Shown here piece by piece: positions 1 to 8,145 of a stretch of DNA of 14,823 nt. Under the pieces are notes generated by a model that did not search any database, was not told the origin of the DNA, and worked only from the letters and a program-made list of their open reading frames with translations. Positions within the stretch are counted from its first letter, which is position 1; the number at the start of each line of letters is the position of its first letter. Position numbers and translations under genes: made by a program. This DNA is from an uncultured Clostridia bacterium (GTDB taxonomy: Bacteria > Bacillota > Clostridia > TANB77 > CAG-508), in assembly GCA_934154515.1 (NCBI GenBank), contig CAKPGD010000030.1, forward strand, positions 1 to 14,823, given 5' to 3'.

Positions 1-469
1 TCGGCTCCATCTAATTCTTTTACCCATGTACATTCAAATACTTGGAATGCTTCACTAATTATTTTAGGAAATTGTTCATTAGGATTTTCTCTTGCTCTTT
101 TTCCATCTACTAATGTAAATATGCAGTCTTTCATTTTTTCTTCAGTTGTTTCTCCCGGATATCCAAGTCTAACCGCTTCTTTAAAGTATTTTCTTTTATC
201 TGTAATAAAATTGATTGAGCATTTTCCTGTTCTTAATATGTTTTTGCTGTATTTGAGCTATTTCTACAGCAAAGTACCATTGCATAATAATCCTTTCCTG
301 CAATATAGTAAGGGAAGCATAATGAATATGAACCTATATTTGTTTGTCCAGATTCGCTTAATGTTCCTATCTCTGTTGTTGGCATTGAAAAAAAGCTTGA
401 TGTTTGATAAAAGTTATCAACTATCCTCAAATCCCTAAAACTATTTAATTCTTCAATTTTCTTTTCCAT
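1..469 (-). pseudogene. Flavin-reductase-like protein, frameshifted and cut by the window edge
   Basis: The gene starts at ATG 467-469 and reads leftwards off the window. The first 78 codons give a protein with PYYIAGKDYYAMV and CCRNSSNTAK, then a stop. Shifting frame by one base at the T5 run 241-245 (A5 on the coding strand) restores NILRTGKCSINF and an open frame to position 1, with KRKYFKEAVRLGYPGE and later FTLVDGKRARENP. Together these fit the split-barrel flavin reductase / DIM6-NTAB type fold, where the N-T-A-x-N-I segment follows the central strands. Restoring the frame needs only one extra A in the homopolymer, so this may be a recent null mutation or a sequence error. It lies 42 nt downstream of the NUDIX gene on the same strand and was probably co-transcribed with it. 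The family is recognised by eye only. The frameshift is seen directly. Confidence 0.7.
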
Positions 470-511
470 AAAAATCAGATTCTTTCTTTTTTATATTTAT
501 ATTTTTTAAAT

Positions 512-1069
512 CTATAATAATTTTAATTTTTCATTTAATTTTCTATAAATAGGTTTCATTTTTTCTTCATTTGTAATTACTTCTGCTTTATCTATATCTA
601 CCCATTCAACTCCACTATTCTCATCTTCTTTTATTTTTAAGACTTCATTTTCGTCTGCCTCTAATAAAAAGCAACAATCCAAATGTAAATGGGAAGGTAC
701 AAATTTTCCTCTTTTTATATGACTATCTACTGTAAGTATTTGTATTCCAAAAAATCCATCACTTAATACTTTCAAATTCTTTAAACTCGTTTCTTCATTT
801 GCTTCTTTTAATGCTACGTGTAATAAATCACTATCTCCGTCTGCATGTCCACCAGTCCAAGACCAAGATTTATATATATTATGATATATCATTAACACTT
901 TTGTTCTTTCTTTATTCACTATCCAATTTGATGCTGTAAAATGGCACATTCTATTTTCTCTTGTTAATACATCTTTAAATGTATCTATGTATTGTAACAT
1001 CATTTCTTTGTCATTTTCTTCTTGTTCATTATATGGTTTATAATTTTCAATTTGTTCTCTTAAATTCAT
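512..1069 (-). CDS. NUDIX hydrolase family protein (185 aa)
   Basis: NUDIX enzymes hydrolyse nucleoside diphosphates linked to another moiety, using metal bound by the NUDIX helix. The box lies at about residues 74-96: GHADGD, then KEANEET. It keeps the essential E-x-x-E-E-type acidic residues but departs from consensus: Ser where the first Glu is usual, Lys for the Arg, Ser for the late Gly. The preceding strands (HFTASNWIVN, VLMIYHN, SWSWTGG) and following VEWVDIDKAE fit the fold. This long form (about 40 residues before the domain) resembles clostridial NUDIX proteins of unknown substrate. There is no signal peptide or membrane segment. A ribosome binding site (AGGAAGG on the coding strand, near 1078-1086) supports the start. 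The broken flavin-reductase-like gene lies just downstream. The substrate is not predictable. Confidence 0.88.
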   Translation of the reverse strand: MNLREQIENYKPYNEQEENDKEMMLQYIDTFKDVLTRENRMCHFTASNWIVNKERTKVLMIYHNIYKSWSWTGGHADGDSDLLHVALKEANEETSLKNLKVLSDGFFGIQILTVDSHIKRGKFVPSHLHLDCCFLLEADENEVLKIKEDENSGVEWVDIDKAEVITNEEKMKPIYRKLNEKLKLL

Positions 1070-1117
1070 TTTTCATTTCCTTCCTTCTATTATTTATGTC
1101 TTCTTTGCTTATACTTT

Positions 1118-1830
1118 TTACTCTTCAAACTTTTCTATTTTAGCTATATTCAATCCCATTACCAATATAGACAATGTTAATAAAAACATAACAATACTTA
1201 AAATAACTGTGCTACCTGTTAGTCCTGCTAACAATAACATTACATATCCCACTACTTTGTTTATTATTTTTTAATTTATTCCAAGTCTCTTTTATATTAA
1301 ACTTACATAAATTTGTTTCTTTATCAGGTAACAACATAAAAGAAAATATTATTTGTATAACTGATATTATTAGTATTATAACAGCTGTTAGTTCATAATT
1401 TGTTACTGTTATAATTGAACCCTAAGTGTTCTATAATTTTTTCTTTAAGCGTTATTATTGCAATTATATATACATAGTTTAATATAACACCTATTCTGAA
1501 CATTCCTATTCTAAATTTATTTTTTTACTATACTTGCAACAATAAATGTTCCAATTCCAAGTAATATATGAAAAAATATAATATGTAGATAAATCTAATA
1601 TACTTTCTTGTGATTTTTTTATAAAATAGTCGTTAAGAATGGACCCAAAAATATTATCATTACTTTTTTCATTGCATTTATTGCTATTATTACATTTTCT
1701 TCCGTTTTTCTGTTTTTTATTAAATTTTCCTACCTTGTTTCGTTTATTAATTCTTATACACTTTCATACTTATATTGTCTTACCATTCTTTTGGATATTT
1801 CTAATATAAGATTTCTGTCATTTATTCAAG
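1118..1830 (-). pseudogene. Decayed MFS transporter relic (multiple frameshifts and internal deletion)
   Basis: No intact frame crosses this 800-nt stretch, but three minus-strand frames, read in turn, give transporter-like hydrophobic segments. From the upstream end these are TEENVIIAINAMKKVMIIF plus LGPFLTT, then IKKSQESILDLSTYYIFS, then GIGTFIVASIVKK and FRIGMFRIGVILNYVYIIA, then TNYELTAVIILIISV and FSFMLLPDKETNLCKFNIK, and finally GYVMLLLAGLTGSTVILS and LTLSILVMGLNIAKIEKFEE before a stop at 1118-1120. The order matches a clostridial major-facilitator protein whose N-terminal helices survive, whose middle is deleted and whose last helices survive. At least four frame changes are needed. 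The upstream boundary is vague; reading becomes unconvincing beyond about 1830. This is a relic with no expected function. Confidence 0.72.
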
Positions 1831-1884
1831 TTTTACTCCTAATCACTTCTAATTGCTTTTCTTGGTATATTATTTTTGTTATCG

Positions 1885-3915
1885 TTATTTAAGCAAATCA
1901 ACATTATTAACTTTTAAATCTATATTATTGTTTAATATTATTATCTTAATTTTTTTATAGTTTCCACCTATTTTTTCTAAAATTATATTTTTATCATTTT
2001 CAAAAATATTAGGTTTTCTATATTTACAATCAGTTACTATTGAAATTATACCTTTTGCATCTATTCCATAAATTCTAAATTTAGGAATACTATTACTTTC
2101 AAAATCTATTTCAATTAAGTCAATATATTGTTCTTTATCAAGTTCTATTTCAATCGTTTTCGTAGTTATATCACAGTATGGATTATACTTAACATTTTTA
2201 AAATCACATAATTCATCTTCATTTGATACACAAAACTTTTTACAACTATCTATTTTTGTTTTTTTATCTAAATATTTATTAATGTTTTCTTTACTTATTT
2301 CATCATCTATTATTTTATCATAATAAATTTCTTCAAAATCTTTTATTTTATAATTATTTGTTGTTACTAATAGCACCCAATCTGATTTCGTTGGTTTATT
2401 TGGCACTTTGTAGTTGCCATTATTTGGTATAAAACAGTTATTTCTTATAAAATTACCAGTAAGCGGATTATACCAATATGAATAATATTTTTCATCTAAT
2501 AATTGATCTAATTCACAAGTCTCGTTTGATTCATTATAGAAATACACAATAACTGTGCTATTATTCTTAGTGGCTGAAATTACTATTTCTTCATTTTTAT
2601 TATCAAATTTTGGAATTAAATTTTCAAAGCCAACTAAATTATAAAATTTTATCAAATGTTTCATTTCATATGAAGCAGGTTTGTCAAGTCCCATATACCA
2701 TGGCTCTGTACTATAGTCACCTAAACAAAAAGTATTATCCGTAGTGTTGTAACAACTTGCCCAAATGCCATTGCCACCATATGTATATCCACAACTTCCG
2801 CACTGTATTGATTTCCATGCTGAAATTCTTGTAGCTTCATATCCATTAAATCTGTTACTACACTTAATGTCTTCGTAATCTGCTTCTGTTTCAAGAATAG
2901 GTTTTGTAGGTTTTAAATCATAAAACATTTTATAATGTTCTTGTGTTGCTATTTTAGCCATTCCATAATGACCACTTTGAATTGCCCAAAAGTCATGCCA
3001 TGGTTGTGCATTTAAATCATCTATTTTTTTAGGATGCGAAAACATATGACCACTCATTGGATGATGATATGGATCATTTAATTTAACTATTTTAGCAACA
3101 TTTTTCCAAATATCATATGTATGTTGATTTTCTATTTCTAAGTCTATTTCTTGACCTGTTATCCAAACAATAGGATAAGCGGAATATCTTGCTACAATAT
3201 ATTTTGCAAATGTACATAGTTCGTCCTCTTTTATTGCACTTGGCGTTACATAATGAAGACCAAAGCCTAATGCAATTATCATATTGCTTTCAACAATTTC
3301 TTCAAACATTTTATCAATAACCTCTATAAATACTTGTGGGTTTATTTTATTAAATTTATCTATCCACATATTCTCACTATTTTGGATGTTTCCATTAGAT
3401 GTATCAAAATAAGTTTGATATACATTAAAATTTTTTTCTTTTCTATTATTTAATATATGTCTAAATTGATTATGACAATTACAATTTGGATAATTACATT
3501 CATAGTAATTGTTCAAATTAAATGATTGCCAATTTGTATCACCTAACCAAAAAAATGGAGTATTATCCTCATATTCAAAATATCTTTTATTGCTACTAAT
3601 TTTTAAAAATCCCTGCTTTTCTATATTAAGATTTTGTTCATTTTCTTTTACTTCAACTTTTCCAACTATATAATTTATATCATTATTTTCATCTGAACAA
3701 TTAATACTATAATTCCAAATTCCTGTCAATATTGGAGTAAATCTAACTATCCACTCATTATCTCCATTCCAAAAGGCATTTAATTTAATTATTTTATTGT
3801 TTTCATGAATAAATGTAACTATTATATCAATATCTTTATATGGATTATCATATTTAATTTTACTATTTATTTGTATGTCAATTTTTCTCCAAACTTTTGC
3901 CTTTATTATTTTCAT
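1885..3915 (-). CDS. DUF5060/DUF4038 glycoside hydrolase-like protein (676 aa), probably cytoplasmic
   Basis: Residues 1-90 look like a DUF5060 beta-sandwich (VWRKIDIQI, FWNGDNEWIVRFTP, TGIWNYSI). Residues 100-430 form a DUF4038 / apiosidase-like (GH140-type) TIM barrel: FFWLGDTNWQSFNL at 121-134, a WITGQEID strand end at 251-258 and KPILETEADYED at 338-349. E256 and E342 are plausible catalytic acids. Residues 440-520 resemble the associated C-terminal sandwich (DUF5605-like: WYNPLTGNFI, SDWVLLV). The last 150 residues form a further beta-rich, coagulation-factor-like domain. No signal peptide is visible, so it should act on imported oligosaccharides. The ribosome binding site AAGGAG (3926-3931) fixes the start. 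It stands alone between two transporter relics, so its uptake partners may have been lost. The family assignment is confident; the substrate is unknown. Confidence 0.85.
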   Translation of the reverse strand: MKIIKAKVWRKIDIQINSKIKYDNPYKDIDIIVTFIHENNKIIKLNAFWNGDNEWIVRFTPILTGIWNYSINCSDENNDINYIVGKVEVKENEQNLNIEKQGFLKISSNKRYFEYEDNTPFFWLGDTNWQSFNLNNYYECNYPNCNCHNQFRHILNNRKEKNFNVYQTYFDTSNGNIQNSENMWIDKFNKINPQVFIEVIDKMFEEIVESNMIIALGFGLHYVTPSAIKEDELCTFAKYIVARYSAYPIVWITGQEIDLEIENQHTYDIWKNVAKIVKLNDPYHHPMSGHMFSHPKKIDDLNAQPWHDFWAIQSGHYGMAKIATQEHYKMFYDLKPTKPILETEADYEDIKCSNRFNGYEATRISAWKSIQCGSCGYTYGGNGIWASCYNTTDNTFCLGDYSTEPWYMGLDKPASYEMKHLIKFYNLVGFENLIPKFDNKNEEIVISATKNNSTVIVYFYNESNETCELDQLLDEKYYSYWYNPLTGNFIRNNCFIPNNGNYKVPNKPTKSDWVLLVTTNNYKIKDFEEIYYDKIIDDEISKENINKYLDKKTKIDSCKKFCVSNEDELCDFKNVKYNPYCDITTKTIEIELDKEQYIDLIEIDFESNSIPKFRIYGIDAKGIISIVTDCKYRKPNIFENDKNIILEKIGGNYKKIKIIILNNNIDLKVNNVDLLK

Positions 3916-3960
3916 ATATTTTTATCTCCTTCAAATTTTTCATAAAGTACACTATATAAT

Positions 3961-4270
3961 TTAGGTACAATATTTTAAAGATTTTTTATTTTCTTCTTTG
4001 CTCATGTATAAATTATAATAATATCCCTGTTTTGCTATAAGTTCATCATGAGTTCTCATTTCTACAATATTTTTGTTTTCTATAAATATAATTAAGTCTG
4101 CATTTTTTATTATTGCTCTTGCGAAACTTAATAATTGTTTTTCTCCATATGATAATAACCATACATCAAATTATCTTTTATAGACATATTTAAAATTACT
4201 GGTTCTAGAAATACATATGATATATTTTTTCTAAGTTCATTTAATTTATATTTTGTATAATCTATTCCGT
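3961..4270 (-). pseudogene. Remnant of an ABC exporter ATP-binding domain
   Basis: Two minus-strand frames show pieces of an ABC-exporter nucleotide-binding domain. Upstream (4157-4270): NGIDYTKYKLNELRKNI, YVFLEPVILNMSIKDNLMYG. This is the strand, Q-loop and post-Q-loop region. Downstream (3961-4155, another frame): LSYGEKQLLSFARAI, a degenerate signature motif, then NADLIIFIENKNIVEMRTHD, ELIAKQGYYYNLY and a stop. The Walker A half is absent, about 40 residues between the Q-loop segment and the signature are gone, and the Walker B/D-loop/H-loop block between FARAI and NADLI is also deleted. It cannot bind or hydrolyse ATP. The 5' end abuts the integrase remnant at 4271, which marks a recombination or deletion junction. 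Confidence 0.8.
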
Positions 4271-4330
4271 TTATCGGTATTCATATACCTTTCCACGTTT
4301 TCTTACGCTTACCATAGTCATCTCTCCTTC
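4271..4330 (-). pseudogene. Ribosome binding site and first 14 codons of a Tn916-type tyrosine integrase (relic)
   Basis: A strong ribosome binding site (GAAGGAGAG on the coding strand, 4322-4330) precedes ATG at 4313-4315. It is followed by MVSVRKRGKVYEYR and a stop at 4271-4273. A second in-frame ATG lies two codons upstream, but its spacing to the ribosome binding site is too short. The sequence M-x-S-V-R-K-R-G-K-V-Y-E/Q-Y is the typical extreme N-terminus of tyrosine recombinases from Tn916-like integrative elements in Clostridia. The rest of the integrase is missing, and exporter relic sequence follows directly. This marks the int-proximal end of a former integrated element. The identification rests on a short but characteristic motif. 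Confidence 0.6.
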
Positions 4331-4405
4331 ATTATAAAACTTAATGAAATGGAAAAATGCCAGTATTTCGAATACCAACATTTTATATGACTATATCCTC
4401 AATAA

Positions 4406-4513
4406 TTGTCCACATAGATTTTTTATTGATTTTTATGGGGGTCCTCGATTCTGTCCACATTATTTATGCTATGTGGACAAATCGTGGACAAATTGTCATC
4501 TGTGGACAAATTT
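4406..4513. repeat. Five copies of a GTGGACA-type repeat upstream of the integrase relic
   Basis: Copies on the plus strand: TTGTCCACAT (4406-4415, inverted), TGTCCACAT (4452-4460, inverted), ATGTGGACAAAT (4471-4482), GTGGACAAAT (4484-4493) and TGTGGACAAATTT (4501-4513). Copies two and three form a 9-bp inverted repeat with a 10-nt spacer. The spacing of the direct copies is 13 and 17-18 nt. Their place between the end of secA and the integrase start fits recombinase arm-binding sites, iterons or repressor operators of the lost element. Which of these applies is inference. Confidence 0.7.
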
Positions 4514-4538
4514 ATCATTTTTTCTATTTTTAACAATT

Positions 4539-4553
4539 CCTTATTTTATAAGG
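4539..4553 (-). terminator. Short hairpin after secA, weak terminator candidate
   Basis: CCTTAT-TTT-ATAAGG (plus strand) forms a 6-bp AT-rich stem 10 nt beyond the secA stop. On the transcribed strand it is followed by AATTGTTAAAAATAG rather than a clean U-run, so termination would be weak. No better secA terminator is visible before the repeats. Confidence 0.3.
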
Positions 4554-4563
4554 GTTTGTGAGG

Positions 4564-7314
4564 TTATTTACCACAACAGTTTTTGTACTTTTTGCCACTT
4601 CCACATGGACATAGGTCATTTCTTCCAATTCTTGGTTCTGTATTTACTATTGGAGTATTTGTGTTTGTATTTGTTTTTGAAGGAGTAACTCCATCTAATG
4701 ATTTTATTGCTGTATCTTCTAGGCTTGTATTTGTTATTTGAGCTGATTCTTGTCTAGATACCATTCCATCTTCTCTTTTTCTTGCATTTAGAAGGAATCT
4801 AACTACATCAACTTTTATGTTAGCAACCATTTCATCGAACATGTCAAATCCTTCAATTCTGTATTGAACAACAGGGTCTTTTTGGCCATATGCTCTTAAT
4901 CCAATTCCGTTTTTTAATTCGTCCATAGCATCGATATGATCCATCCATTTTTGGTCAACTATTTTTAACATTACAACACGTTCTAATTCTCTTAAGTTTT
5001 CGCTACCAAATTCTGCTTCTTTTTGAGTATAAACTTCATGAATTTTGTCTTTTAATTCATTTATAACATCTTCTATGTTTAGTTTTTCTTCTTTTAAAGA
5101 ATGTAATTTATCTATACCAAAAGTAACTGTTATGTCTTGCATTAATGCTTCTTTATTTACATTTTCTTCAGCGAAATATGTGTTTGTTAAATCTTCAGCA
5201 ACAGAATCCATCATTTTTAATATTTGGTCTTTTAAGTTTTCTCCATCTAAAACTTCTCTTCTTTGTTGGTATATAATTTCTCTTTGTGTGTTCATAACAT
5301 CGTCATAATTTAAAACATTCTTTCTTATGCTAAAGTTTCTATCTTCTACTCTTCTTTGAGCAGATTCTACAGATTTTGAAATCATTTTTGACTCGATAGG
5401 CATATCCTCATCTGCACCTAGCATGTTGTATACTGCTGTAATTTTGTCTCCACCAAATATTTTCATTAGGTCGTCATCTAATCCTATGTAGAATCTTGAT
5501 TCTCCCGGATCTCCTTGACGTCCACTACGTCCACGAAGCTGATTGTCAATTCTTCTTGATTCATGTCTTTCTGTACCAATTATTTTTAATCCGCCAGCTT
5601 CGATTACTTTTTGCTTTTCATCTTTTATTTGTTCGTTATACTTATCTTCTAACTCTTTAAATTTCTTTCTAGCTTCTAATATTTGTTCATCGTCAGTTTC
5701 ATTGAAAGCTGTTGCTTGCTCTATTAGTTCTTCAGGATATTTTTGCTTTCTCATTTCTTGTTTAGCTAGATATTCGCTATTTCCTCCAAGCATAATATCG
5801 GTACCACGTCCTGCCATGTTAGTAGCAATTGTTACAGCACCATATTTACCAGCTTGAGCAACTATCTCTGCTTCTTTTTCATGGAATTTAGCATTTAATA
5901 CTTCGTGCTTAATTCCTTCCTTTTTTAATAAGCTACTTAATTTTTCAGATTTTTCTATTGATACTGTACCAACTAGAACTGGTTGACCTTTTTTATTACT
6001 TTCTTTTATTTCATTTATAACTGCTCTAAATTTTGCGTTTTCGTTTTTGTATATAACGTCATGATTATCTACACGAATCATCGGTTTATTTGTTGGTATT
6101 TCTATAACATCTAAGTGATAAATTTCCTCAAATTCTGCCTCTTCAGTCATAGCAGTACCAGTCATACCTGCTAATTTAGCATACATTCTAAAGTAGTTTT
6201 GGAATGTAATTGTAGCAAGTGTTTTTGATTCATCAGCAATTTTTACTCCTTCTTTTGCTTCTATTGCTTGATGTAGTCCGTTGTTATATCTTCTTCCATA
6301 CATAATACGTCCTGTAAATTCGTCTACTATTAATACTTCCCCATCTTTTACTATGTAGTCTATATCTTTTTTCATAATTCCATGTGCACGAAGTGCTTGG
6401 TTTACGTTATGTACAAGTTCTGAGTTTTCTATATCATTGAAGTTTTCTAGTTTGAATTCTTCTTCTGCCTTTTTTATTCCTTTTTGAGTAAGTGATGCTG
6501 ATTTTGCTTTTAAGTCTACTATGTAATCATATTTTTCATTATCTTCTGCTTGTTCAATATCTTTAACGTCTTCTTCTACTAGCACTTTTGCTTTTAGTTT
6601 TCTTACAAAGCTGTCTGCTTTTTTATAAAGGTCTGATGATTTATTTGCTCTACCAGAAATGATAAGTGGTGTACGAGCTTCATCAATTAAAATACTATCA
6701 ATCTCATCTACTATTGCATAGTGTAATTTTCTTTGTACTAATTGATTTTTATAAATAACCATGTTATCTCTTAGATAATCGAAACCATATTCATTATTTG
6801 TTCCATATGTTATGTCACAGTTATATGCTTGTTGTTTTTCAGCTGGATTCATTCCTGCAATTACAAGTCCTACACTAAGTCCTAAAAATCTATATAATTT
6901 TCCCATCCATTCACTATCACGTTTTGCTAGGTAGTCGTTTACTGTTACTACGTGTACGCCTTCTTCTGTAAGTGCATTTAAATATACTGGAAGTGTTGCT
7001 ACTAATGTTTTTCCTTCACCTGTTTTCATTTCGGCAATTCTACCTTGATGAAGTATAATTCCACCTATTAATTGCACGTCAAAGTGTCTCATTCCAAGAA
7101 CTCTTTTAGATGCTTCTCTTACTACTGCAAATGCTTCTGGTAAGATATCATCTAGTGTTTCTCCTTTGTTTAATCTATTTTTGAACTCATCTGTTTTTCC
7201 TCTTAATTCAGAGTCAGATAGTTTTGAAATTTCTTCTTCTAAGCCATTAATTTTAGCTACTATTGGCATTACTCTTTTTACTTCTTTTTCACTATATGTT
7301 TTAAATAATCCCAT
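4564..7314 (-). CDS. secA: Preprotein translocase ATPase SecA (916 aa)
   Basis: SecA is the peripheral ATPase that pushes unfolded preproteins through the SecYEG channel at the membrane. Visible parts: N-terminal MGLFKTYSEKEVKRVMP; Walker A MKTGEGKT at 96-103; VVTVNDYLAKRD at 122-133; Walker B DEID at 203-206, followed by EARTPLIISG; the preprotein-binding region; a motif-VI region GRSGRQGDPGESRFYI near residue 605; helical wing and scaffold domains; and a C-terminal zinc-binding CPCGSGKKYKNCC with the usual lysine-rich end. Length and motif order are normal for the main housekeeping SecA. The ribosome binding site AGAAGGGAAG and a promoter (see 7368-7396) support the start at 7314. prfB, the common clostridial downstream partner, is not adjacent; integrative-element debris follows instead. 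Confidence 0.98.
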   Translation of the reverse strand: MGLFKTYSEKEVKRVMPIVAKINGLEEEISKLSDSELRGKTDEFKNRLNKGETLDDILPEAFAVVREASKRVLGMRHFDVQLIGGIILHQGRIAEMKTGEGKTLVATLPVYLNALTEEGVHVVTVNDYLAKRDSEWMGKLYRFLGLSVGLVIAGMNPAEKQQAYNCDITYGTNNEYGFDYLRDNMVIYKNQLVQRKLHYAIVDEIDSILIDEARTPLIISGRANKSSDLYKKADSFVRKLKAKVLVEEDVKDIEQAEDNEKYDYIVDLKAKSASLTQKGIKKAEEEFKLENFNDIENSELVHNVNQALRAHGIMKKDIDYIVKDGEVLIVDEFTGRIMYGRRYNNGLHQAIEAKEGVKIADESKTLATITFQNYFRMYAKLAGMTGTAMTEEAEFEEIYHLDVIEIPTNKPMIRVDNHDVIYKNENAKFRAVINEIKESNKKGQPVLVGTVSIEKSEKLSSLLKKEGIKHEVLNAKFHEKEAEIVAQAGKYGAVTIATNMAGRGTDIMLGGNSEYLAKQEMRKQKYPEELIEQATAFNETDDEQILEARKKFKELEDKYNEQIKDEKQKVIEAGGLKIIGTERHESRRIDNQLRGRSGRQGDPGESRFYIGLDDDLMKIFGGDKITAVYNMLGADEDMPIESKMISKSVESAQRRVEDRNFSIRKNVLNYDDVMNTQREIIYQQRREVLDGENLKDQILKMMDSVAEDLTNTYFAEENVNKEALMQDITVTFGIDKLHSLKEEKLNIEDVINELKDKIHEVYTQKEAEFGSENLRELERVVMLKIVDQKWMDHIDAMDELKNGIGLRAYGQKDPVVQYRIEGFDMFDEMVANIKVDVVRFLLNARKREDGMVSRQESAQITNTSLEDTAIKSLDGVTPSKTNTNTNTPIVNTEPRIGRNDLCPCGSGKKYKNCCGK

Positions 7315-7367
7315 TAATTTTCTTCCCTTCTGTTTTTATATTAATATAATTTTACAATTACCCCTAA

Positions 7368-7396
7368 ACTATATCACTCTTTATTGTAAAATGCAA
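7368..7396 (-). promoter_or_regulatory. secA promoter (sigma-A type)
   Basis: On the minus strand, TTGCAT (7391-7396) and TATAGT (7368-7373) are separated by exactly 17 nt. The start of transcription would be near 7360, about 45 nt before the secA ATG. Confidence 0.65.
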
Positions 7397-7481
7397 GAAA
7401 AACAGGTAATAAATTTTAAGTATAATTAGGCTTTTTTATTCATATATTGTAGTAATATTCTAATGAAAGAAGGAAAATTGT

Positions 7482-8021
7482 ATGTTTATCTATAATTTAA
7501 AGTTGAGTGGCTCTACCTTGTATAAAATTCTATTTGCTATTATTATTATCTTCGTAATTTCACTTTGTGGAGTTGTGGGATATAAAATATACACTGCTAG
7601 TATTAAGGTAAATGATAATTTTACCCAAAAAGAAGTATATGAGCCTACTAACAAAAATTACTCTACTATATTAAAGACTGTGCATGATGATATTGATTCT
7701 TATATAGGTAAGAAGATTAAGTTTTCCGGATTTGTATATAGAGTTTATGATTTAGATAAAGAGCAATTTGTTTTAGGCAGAAATATGATTATAAGTTCTG
7801 ATTTACAAACTGTCGTTGTCGGTTTTTTATGTCATTATAAAGATGCTATTAATTTTAGAGATAATCAATGGATAACTATTGAAGGAACTATTACTAAAGG
7901 GTCTTATCACGGCGATATGCCTATATTAGAAATAACATCTATTAAAGCAATTGAAAAACCTAATGATGAATATGTGTATCCTCCTGATGAAGAATATATT
8001 CCAACTTCAGCTATTTTCTAA
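7482..8021 (+). CDS. Membrane-anchored DUF1980-like (YcgQ C-terminal type) protein
   Basis: The 179-residue protein has one N-terminal membrane helix (about residues 14-36) and an extracytoplasmic domain. This domain resembles the C-terminal OB-like part of the TIGR03943/YcgQ (DUF1980) family: YIGKKIKFSGFVYR (74-87), EQFVLGRNMIISSD, GFLCHYKDA, NQWITIEGTI (128-137), MPILEITSI and a terminal YVYPPDEEYIP. Full YcgQ proteins have several N-terminal helices and sit next to a DUF318 permease. Here only a single anchor remains and no permease is near. The ribosome binding site AGAAGGA lies about 7 nt before ATG. A TATAAT at 7421-7426 could be its -10, but I see no matching -35. It is divergent from secA and closed by a strong terminator. 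Function is unknown; a surface metal- or ligand-binding role has been suggested for the family. Confidence 0.75.
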   Translation: MFIYNLKLSGSTLYKILFAIIIIFVISLCGVVGYKIYTASIKVNDNFTQKEVYEPTNKNYSTILKTVHDDIDSYIGKKIKFSGFVYRVYDLDKEQFVLGRNMIISSDLQTVVVGFLCHYKDAINFRDNQWITIEGTITKGSYHGDMPILEITSIKAIEKPNDEYVYPPDEEYIPTSAIF

Positions 8022-8038
8022 TTTTATTTTTTCACTAT

Positions 8039-8077
8039 AAAAGAGAGAACTACTAATTATAGTAATTCTCTCTTTTT
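8039..8077. terminator. Bidirectional intrinsic terminator
   Basis: AAAAGAGAGAA and TTCTCTCTTTT flank an inner TACTA/TAGTA stem with one C-A mismatch and an ATTA loop. This gives 16 pairs in total, with U-runs on both strands. It separates the plus-strand DUF1980-like gene from the convergent AI-2E-family gene. Confidence 0.85.
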
Positions 8078-8145
8078 ATTTTTACATTCTCTTGAATATT
8101 TTACTTATGAAAATTTACGCAAATGCTGTGAGTATAAGTGTTTTT

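Noticed and set aside
4406..4513. CRISPR array
   Set aside because: The units are only about 10 nt, in both orientations, with short irregular spacing and no cas genes.
4344..4688. Plus-strand frame over the end of secA and the repeat array
   Set aside because: It overlaps the secA C-terminus in antisense, lacks a ribosome binding site and has Cys/His/Phe-rich shadow composition.
5045..5857. Plus-strand open frames inside secA
   Set aside because: They are antisense shadows of a conserved gene, with no ribosome binding sites and no family resemblance.
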